Shown: piece by piece, positions 6,456 through 11,435 of the stretch
Numbering within the stretch: position 1 is the first letter of the stretch
Layout of the letters: every line of letters begins with the position of its first letter
From: DATCVA01 sp036567205
GTDB taxonomy: Bacteria; Pseudomonadota; Gammaproteobacteria; Burkholderiales; Burkholderiaceae_B
Length of the DNA stretch: 11,435 bases
NCBI GenBank assembly: GCA_036567205.1
Contig: DATCVA010000101.1
Location: 1 to 11,435, forward strand
Reading direction: 5' to 3'
Program-made: the position numbers and the translations under genes
Notes under the pieces: generated by a model
Database searches by the model: none
Seen by the model: the letters and a program-made list of their open reading frames with translations, nothing else
Told to the model about the DNA's origin: nothing

Positions 6456-7625
6456 ATGAATAAAAGTCAGTCATTTCGGCTTTCGGTTTTAATGGGCGCC
6501 GTTGCTTTGTCGCTTCCTTTGCTGGCTTCGGCTCAAATAAAAGTCGGTATTACGGTTTCCAGCACTGGTCCGGCGGCTTCGCTGGGTATTCCCGAACGTA
6601 ATACCGTCAGTTTGTTGCCCACGGAAGTTGCAGGTCAAAAGATTGAATACATTGTGCTCGACGATGGCACTGACACGACGCAGGCTGTTAAAAATACACG
6701 CAAACTGATTAGCGATGACAATGTCGATGTAGTTGTAGGATCCTCCGTAAGCCCAAGCTCCCTGGCGATGGTCGATGTGGCCGGTGAAACAAAAACGCCA
6801 TTAATCAGCGTGGCCGCCAATGCAAAAATTGTTGAACCTGTCGAAGGTGCGCGAAAGTGGGTATTTAAAACCCCTCAGAATGATCAGTTGATGGCTTCGG
6901 CGCTGGCCGATGCAATGGCCAAGCAAAACGTTAAAACGCTGGGCTTCATTGGCTATTCCGACGCCTATGGTGAGGGCTGGCTGAACGTCATGACCGAAGC
7001 CGCCAAGGCCAAGGGCATCAAAATGGTGGCTACTGAACGTTACGGCCGCACCGATACCAGTGTGACCGGGCAGGCGTTAAAGCTGGTGGCAGCCAAACCC
7101 GACGCTATTTTGGTAGCCGGGTCGGGTACGCCTACGGCTTTGCCGCAGCGCGAACTTAAAAGCCGCGGCTATCAGGGGATTATGTATCAAACCCACGGAG
7201 CGGCCAATAACGATGTGCTACGTGTGTGCGGCAAAGACTGCAACGGCATGATTCTGCCTGCCGGCCCGTTATTGGTTGCCGACCAGTTGCCCGACAGCAA
7301 TCCCATCAAGAAAAGCGCGCTGACGTACAAAACCAAGTACGAAGCCAAATACGGCGCCGACTCGCTCAGTACCTTTGGCGGCCACATGTGGGATGCCGGG
7401 CAGTTAATTGTTGCCGCTATTCCGGGGGCGCTGAAAACAGGCGCCAAGCCCGGGACGGCAGAGTTCCGCGCAGCCATGCGTGACTCCCTCGAGAAAATCA
7501 AGGACCTGGCTGTATCGCAGGGCGTATTCAACATGAGCCCCACCGACCATGCCGGTTTCGATCAGCGAGCCCGGGTCATGGTTAAAGTGGTTGACGGTAA
7601 ATGGACCTATCAGCCCGATCTGTAA
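6456..7625 (+). CDS. Periplasmic substrate-binding protein of a branched-chain amino-acid-type (Liv/HAAT) ABC importer
   Basis: 389 residues from the ATG at 6456, which has GGAGA (6446-6450) 5 bases upstream. A TTG 18 bases earlier is in frame, but it lies upstream of this site and would only add residues before the signal peptide. The N-terminus is a Sec signal peptide with cleavage expected after ASA (residue 26), leaving QIKVGITVSSTGPAASLG, the typical first strand and ligand loop of type I (LivJ/LivK-like) binding proteins. Further landmarks are VVVGSSVSPSSLA, GFIGYSDAYGEGW, the Cys258/Cys262 pair (possible disulfide), and GGHMWDAGQL. There is no lipobox cysteine, so it is a soluble periplasmic protein. 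It feeds the permeases and ATPases encoded downstream. The family also binds aromatic acids, amides and other small ligands, so the substrate is unknown. A hairpin cluster follows the gene and probably lets it be expressed above the rest of the operon. Confidence 0.92.
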   Translation: MNKSQSFRLSVLMGAVALSLPLLASAQIKVGITVSSTGPAASLGIPERNTVSLLPTEVAGQKIEYIVLDDGTDTTQAVKNTRKLISDDNVDVVVGSSVSPSSLAMVDVAGETKTPLISVAANAKIVEPVEGARKWVFKTPQNDQLMASALADAMAKQNVKTLGFIGYSDAYGEGWLNVMTEAAKAKGIKMVATERYGRTDTSVTGQALKLVAAKPDAILVAGSGTPTALPQRELKSRGYQGIMYQTHGAANNDVLRVCGKDCNGMILPAGPLLVADQLPDSNPIKKSALTYKTKYEAKYGADSLSTFGGHMWDAGQLIVAAIPGALKTGAKPGTAEFRAAMRDSLEKIKDLAVSQGVFNMSPTDHAGFDQRARVMVKVVDGKWTYQPDL

Positions 7626-7627
7626 TT

Positions 7628-7704
7628 AGCCGGCTTTTTATGGCTGCTTACTTGGCAGCCTGCCTATAGGCAGGATCGAAATACCGGCCGTTTGGCCGGT
7701 ATTT
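7628..7704 (+). promoter_or_regulatory. Hairpin cluster between binding-protein gene and livH
   Basis: Four palindromic elements lie within 80 bases of the binding-protein stop. They are AGCCGGCT (7628-7635) running into T5; GGCTGC/GCAGCC (7642-7647 with 7655-7660); the perfect 16-base palindrome CCTGCCTATAGGCAGG (7659-7674), which shares two bases with the previous stem; and an 11-bp perfect stem AAATACCGGCC/GGCCGGTATTT (7679-7689 with 7694-7704) with a GTTT loop followed by TGTTG. The last is a stable terminator-like or RNA-end-protecting hairpin. By analogy with other importer operons, it would keep binding-protein mRNA abundant and limit read-through into the membrane genes. The structure is seen; the role is inferred. 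Confidence 0.65.
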
Positions 7705-7768
7705 GTTGTCCAGGCTGTTACAGGGGCGCTGTACACAGTCCGTCTCTATTTACTATGGTGTTGCCTCG

Positions 7769-8806
7769 ATGGACTCAACAATTGTATTGATCTTGCTGCA
7801 AGACGGTGTTTTAAATGGCGCTGTTTATGCTTTATTGGGCCTGGCGCTAGTATTGATATTCGTAGTCACCCGTGTCATTTTTATACCTCAAGGCGAGTTT
7901 GTTGCCTTCGGCGCCCTGACATTGGCCTTTATGGTCAACGGCAAAATTCCCGGCACGGTCAATTTGTTGGTAATTGTTGGCGCGCTTGTGTTCGTGGTTG
8001 AACTAATTGCCGCTTTGCGCAGTAACGACTGGGGCAATATGCCCAAAATAGTGCTGTGGTCTTTGATCTGGCCTGCGGTCTTGTATTTTGTTGCGCCGCA
8101 TATTGTCAGTACGTCTACACCGCTCTGGGTCAATGTAGTTTTTTCATTGGCGTTGGTTATTCCGTTGGGCCCCATGTTGTACAGACTGGTCTATCAGCCG
8201 GTGGCCGAGGCCAGCGTACTGGTTTTGCTAATTATTTCAGTCGCTGTCCACTTTGCCCTGACGGGCCTGGGCCTGGTCTTCTTTGGTGCGGAAGGCTGGC
8301 GTACGCCGCCCTTTATGGAGGGCGAGGTGCAATTTGGCCCCGTAACTTGGTCGGCGCAAACTTTCTTTGTACTGGGTACTTGCGCCGTCCTGATACTGGC
8401 GTTGTGGGTTTTCTTTGGCAAAACCCTATACGGCCGGGCTTTACGGGCCACCGCAGTTAATCGGCGGGGCGCACGGCTTGTAGGCATAAGCACTAATATG
8501 TCGGGAAGCCTGACCTTTACACTGGCCGCCGCCATTGGCGCGTTGTCGGGAATGCTGGTGGCCCCTGTCACCACCATTTATTACGACACCGGTTTTTTGA
8601 TCGGTTTGAAAGGGTTTGTGGCGGCAATATTCGGAGGCATGGTCAGTTACCCGATTGCGGCAGCCGGTGCGTTGTTCGTCGGTATTCTGGAAGCCTTTTC
8701 GTCGTTCTGGGCCAGTGCATACAAAGAAGTTATTGTATTTACGCTGATTATCCCGGTGCTGCTCTGGCGCTCATTCCGCACTACTCATATCGAGGACGAG
8801 GAGTAA
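7769..8806 (+). CDS. livH: LivH-type inner-membrane permease of the ABC importer
   Basis: 345 residues. This is one of the two permeases that form the translocation path of a Liv/HAAT importer. Eight or more hydrophobic segments can be read, starting with LNGAVYALLGLALVLIFVVTRV. IPQGEF (39-44) corresponds to the conserved Gly-Glu turn of LivH, and YGRALRATAVNRRGARLVGI (221-240) is the cytoplasmic coupling (EAA-like) loop, followed by FTLAAAIGALSGML. Compared with the ~308-residue E. coli LivH, there are roughly 45 extra residues between the Gly-Glu turn and the LVYQPV segment (about 80-125), including an added hydrophobic stretch. The ATG at 7769 is chosen because the frame upstream only offers a TTG at 7703 inside the hairpin. 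Its ribosome-binding site is weak (GGTG, 7757-7760). The stop lies 4 bases before the next gene. Confidence 0.9.
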   Translation: MDSTIVLILLQDGVLNGAVYALLGLALVLIFVVTRVIFIPQGEFVAFGALTLAFMVNGKIPGTVNLLVIVGALVFVVELIAALRSNDWGNMPKIVLWSLIWPAVLYFVAPHIVSTSTPLWVNVVFSLALVIPLGPMLYRLVYQPVAEASVLVLLIISVAVHFALTGLGLVFFGAEGWRTPPFMEGEVQFGPVTWSAQTFFVLGTCAVLILALWVFFGKTLYGRALRATAVNRRGARLVGISTNMSGSLTFTLAAAIGALSGMLVAPVTTIYYDTGFLIGLKGFVAAIFGGMVSYPIAAAGALFVGILEAFSSFWASAYKEVIVFTLIIPVLLWRSFRTTHIEDEE

Positions 8807-8810
8807 GGCC

Positions 8811-10652
8811 ATGAATAAATTGCCGCTTGTCGCCGTTTTGCTGGTTTTGGCCGGTTTGCCATTGTTTCCGGACACGCCCGAATTCTGGATTACGCAGCTT
8901 AATTACATTGGCCTTGCCAGTCTGGTCGTGCTTGGCTTGATCCTTTTAACAGGGGTTGGGGGCCTGACATCATTCGGCCAGGCGGCGTTTGTCGGAATCG
9001 GTGCATATTCCACCGCATGGCTGACCACTACTATGGAATGGTCGCCCTGGCTGGCGCTGTTTGCAGGCCTGGTCATTACATTTCTGGTGGCTTATATCCT
9101 GGGCGCAATTACCTTGCGCCTTTCGGGGCATTACTTGCCATTGGGAACCATTGCCTGGTGTCTGTCCTTATATTATCTATTCGGCAATATGGCGTTTCTG
9201 GGTCAATACGACGGTATTGCCGGTATTGCGCCCATTTATATATTCGGTGTCTCGTTAGGCGATGGTCGCCATATTTACTACTTGATCTGGATTGTTCTGT
9301 TGCTTTCGATGTGGGCCACCCGCAACTTATTGGATTCTCGTCCGGGGCGCGCGATCCGGGCGCTGAGAAGCGGCGGTGGAATGGCTGAGTCGTTCGGCAT
9401 CAATATGGCCTCTTACAAGGTCATTATCTTTGTTTACGCGGCGCTGCTGGCTTGCTTGTCGGGCTGGTTATATGCGCATATGCAACGGGCGGTCAGCCCC
9501 AGTCCTTTTGGCTTGAATTACGGTATCGAATACTTGTTTATGGCCGTGGTCGGCGGCGCTGGCAGTGTATGGGGAGCCGTCGTGGGTTCGGGTTTGATCC
9601 TGGCGCTTAAAGATCAAATACAGAACGTATTGCCAAAACTTATCCAGACCACATCGAATTTCGAACTCGTAGTGTTTGGCGTATTAATGATTCTGGTTTT
9701 GCAATATGCCCGCGATGGCGTATGGCCCATACTGTCATCGTGGTGGACGACGCTGACCGGGCGCACACAAACACGCCGCCTGGCGCCGCCAGATGCCGCC
9801 GCTGAACTGCCAAGGCGGGCAAGGCCGCCAAAAGGCTCCTTGGTTCTTGAGATCGATGCCGTTCGCAAAGAGTTTGGCGGCCTCGTTGCGGTGAACGATA
9901 TTAGTTTCTCGCTCAAGGCCGGTGAAATTATGGGCTTGATCGGCCCCAACGGAGCGGGAAAAAGCACCACATTCAACCTTATTACCGGGGTCTTGCCCCT
10001 TACCGGCGGCAAGGTCAGTTTTATGGGGCAGCGGCTCGATGTCTTGCCCTCGCGGAAAATCGCAAAGCTTGGTGTGGGACGTACGTTTCAGCATGTACAG
10101 CTTTTGCCGACTATGACCGTACTTGAAAACGTGGCCCTGGGCGCACATTTGCGCAGCAGGGTGGGAGTCGTGTCGGCGGCCTTGCGTACCGATCGAAAAC
10201 ATGAGGCGCAGCTATTGCACGAGGCGGCCAGGCAGCTGCAGCGCGTGGGCCTGGGCGACTATCTGTACGAACAAGCTGGCAATCTGGCCCTTGGGCAACA
10301 ACGTATTCTTGAGATTGCACGAGCGCTGGCCGCCGATCCTGTTCTGTTATTGCTGGACGAGCCGGCGGCGGGCTTGCGTTATAAAGAAAAACAAGAGCTT
10401 GCCGGTGTTCTGGATCAACTACGGATCGAGGGCATGAGCATCTTGCTGGTCGAGCACGATATGGATTTTGTCATGAATTTGACTGATCATCTTGTCGTGA
10501 TGGACTTTGGCATCAAGTTGGCCGAAGGGATGCCTGTCGAGGTGCAACAGAATCCCGCTGTTCTTGAAGCCTATTTAGGCGGTGTCGACGACGATCCCGG
10601 CCCGGCGTCCGTTGATCCGGCTGCAACCTTGGCTACCGGAGGCATGGCATGA
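8811..10652 (+). CDS. livM/livG: Fused LivM permease - LivG ATPase of the ABC importer
   Basis: 613 residues in one unbroken frame. Residues 1-310 are a LivM-type permease with several transmembrane helices, GVGGLTSFGQAAFVGIGAYS (48-67), the YDGIAGI loop, and the coupling loop DSRPGRAIRALRSGGGMAESFGIN (175-198). An Arg/Pro/Ala-rich linker (about 311-342) leads to a LivG-type ATPase. The ATPase has Walker A GPNGAGKS (378-385, K384), a Q-loop at Q427, signature LALGQQR (492-498, the LivG variant of LSGGQ), Walker B LLLLDEP with catalytic E517, and the switch H549 in LVEHD. All catalytic residues are intact, so both halves look functional. The fusion fixes a 1:1 ratio of LivM to LivG. Such fusions are known in Burkholderiales. 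The ATG has a strong GAGGAG (8798-8803) 7 bases upstream. A ~35-residue tail beyond the last conserved ATPase segment is acidic then Ala-rich. The stop overlaps livF by 4 bases. Confidence 0.94.
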   Translation: MNKLPLVAVLLVLAGLPLFPDTPEFWITQLNYIGLASLVVLGLILLTGVGGLTSFGQAAFVGIGAYSTAWLTTTMEWSPWLALFAGLVITFLVAYILGAITLRLSGHYLPLGTIAWCLSLYYLFGNMAFLGQYDGIAGIAPIYIFGVSLGDGRHIYYLIWIVLLLSMWATRNLLDSRPGRAIRALRSGGGMAESFGINMASYKVIIFVYAALLACLSGWLYAHMQRAVSPSPFGLNYGIEYLFMAVVGGAGSVWGAVVGSGLILALKDQIQNVLPKLIQTTSNFELVVFGVLMILVLQYARDGVWPILSSWWTTLTGRTQTRRLAPPDAAAELPRRARPPKGSLVLEIDAVRKEFGGLVAVNDISFSLKAGEIMGLIGPNGAGKSTTFNLITGVLPLTGGKVSFMGQRLDVLPSRKIAKLGVGRTFQHVQLLPTMTVLENVALGAHLRSRVGVVSAALRTDRKHEAQLLHEAARQLQRVGLGDYLYEQAGNLALGQQRILEIARALAADPVLLLLDEPAAGLRYKEKQELAGVLDQLRIEGMSILLVEHDMDFVMNLTDHLVVMDFGIKLAEGMPVEVQQNPAVLEAYLGGVDDDPGPASVDPAATLATGGMA

Positions 10653-11435
10653 GCTTGCTGAACATGTGGGCCAAACCGGCCATGTCCTCGACGCAGGGGG
10701 CTCCTGTTGTGCAGGTTACCGGGCTTTGCGCACAGTATGGCAAGGTACATGCTGTGCTGGGGGCTAACATTACAGTGGCGCCAGGCAGTATCGTGACCGT
10801 TATCGGAGGGAACGGCGCTGGCAAGTCTACCTTGTTGAATTCGATTATGGGTTCCTTGCCCCGCACCGGCCATAGTGTGGGGTCGGTGCGGTATCTGGGT
10901 CTGGAAGTCGGCGCCTGGCAAGTCGAACGCCGTGTATCGGCCGGAATGTCTTTGGTGCCCGAGCGGCGCGAGCTTTTTGGCAGCATGTCGGTCGAAGATA
11001 ACTTGCTATTGGGCGGTTTCAGGTTATACCGTTCCAGGATACCCGGCTGGAAAGCCACCATCGATGAAGTGTACGATTTGTTTCCCCGGCTGCGTGAACG
11101 CCGGACACAGCAGGCGGGCACGTTGTCGGGAGGAGAGCGCCAGATGCTGGCGGTCGGCAGAGCCTTAATGGCCAAGCCACAGCTATTGATGCTTGATGAG
11201 CCCAGTCTGGGGCTGGCCCCCCTTATTGTGCGTGAAATTTTCCAGATTATTTCCCGGCTGCGCAGCACCGGTGTTTCCATTTTGCTGGTAGAGCAAAACG
11301 CAAGGGCGGCATTGCAGGTGGCCGACTATGGCTATGTTCTGGAAACCGGCGAGATCGTGCTCGAAGGGCTGGCTAAAGAGCTTAGCGGCAATCCCCGGGT
11401 TATCGAAAGCTATCTGGGTCTGGGGAATGTTAAAA
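10649..11435 (+). CDS. livF: LivF-type ATPase of the ABC importer (3' end outside window)
   Basis: 262 codons are visible with no stop before the window ends. E. coli LivF is ~237 residues, and the C-terminal landmark VIESYLGLG is already present, so few residues are missing. Motifs are Walker A GGNGAGKST (53-61, K59), signature LSGGERQ (159-165), Walker B LLMLDEPSLGLAP (179-191, E184) and the switch segment LLVEQN, where Q216 stands in place of histidine. This Gln is typical of LivF proteins and contrasts with H549 of the LivG half, so the transporter should have an asymmetric ATPase pair. A ~18-residue N-terminal extension (MSLLNMWAKPAMSSTQGA) precedes the conserved VVQVTGL. The ATG overlaps the livMG stop (ATGA) and has GGAGG at 10638-10642, 6 bases upstream, supporting coupled translation. 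Confidence 0.94.
   Translation, partial: MSLLNMWAKPAMSSTQGAPVVQVTGLCAQYGKVHAVLGANITVAPGSIVTVIGGNGAGKSTLLNSIMGSLPRTGHSVGSVRYLGLEVGAWQVERRVSAGMSLVPERRELFGSMSVEDNLLLGGFRLYRSRIPGWKATIDEVYDLFPRLRERRTQQAGTLSGGERQMLAVGRALMAKPQLLMLDEPSLGLAPLIVREIFQIISRLRSTGVSILLVEQNARAALQVADYGYVLETGEIVLEGLAKELSGNPRVIESYLGLGNVK

Noticed and set aside
7703..7768. Upstream TTG start that would extend LivH by 22 residues
   Set aside because: The start would sit inside the 11-bp hairpin without a ribosome-binding site. The added residues (polar, ending just before MDSTIVLILL) do not fit the start of the family.
10633..11280. 215-residue minus-strand open frame opposite livF
   Set aside because: It is antisense to intact Walker A, signature and Walker B motifs. 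Its translation is low-complexity Ser/Arg/Pro-rich with no domain.
1..11435. Search for CRISPR arrays, tRNA/rRNA genes, insertion sequences, prophage or defence genes
   Set aside because: No regularly spaced direct repeats, cloverleaf-like segments, transposase motifs or terminal inverted repeats flanking a gene were seen. The window is nearly filled by housekeeping and transport genes.

Overview
The window looks like ordinary chromosome from a beta-proteobacterium of the Burkholderiales, most likely Alcaligenaceae (a Bordetella/Pusillimonas/Advenella-like organism of moderate GC). This rests on three things: the smc-zipA-ligA order, a Par27-type periplasmic parvulin next to bolA, yciB and msrB, and a Burkholderiales-style LivM-LivG fusion. 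The assignment is an inference from gene content. No phage, insertion sequence, CRISPR array, tRNA or rRNA was seen.

Block 1 (1-3945, + strand) is a chromosome-maintenance and division cluster. It holds the C-terminal part of the SMC condensin ATPase, the membrane-anchored FtsZ-binding protein ZipA, and the NAD-dependent DNA ligase LigA. zipA and ligA overlap by 4 bases (GTGA). A convergent gap of 143 bases follows, containing a perfect 19-bp inverted repeat (4023-4067).

Block 2 (4089-6117, - strand) reads msrB > yciB > bolA > parvulin in transcription order. It is very tightly packed: a 4-base overlap, then gaps of 2 and 9 bases. It encodes a methionine-R-sulfoxide reductase, an inner-membrane YciB/IspZ protein, a BolA-family protein and an exported peptidyl-prolyl isomerase/chaperone. 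The common theme may be stress and envelope maintenance.

A divergent intergenic region of 338 bases (6118-6455) separates block 2 from block 3. It holds candidate promoter elements and small inverted repeats, but no convincing gene.

Block 3 (6456-11435, + strand) is a complete, or nearly complete, branched-chain amino-acid-type (HAAT/Liv) ABC importer. Its genes are a periplasmic binding protein, a LivH permease with an extra loop/helix, a LivM permease fused to a LivG ATPase in one polypeptide, and a LivF ATPase cut by the window end. A cluster of RNA hairpins lies between the binding-protein gene and livH and probably sets the expression ratio. The substrate cannot be read from the sequence.

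No clearly new biological system is visible. The points most worth a second look are the two hairpin regions, the fused permease-ATPase, the enlarged LivH and the structured leader upstream of the transporter.
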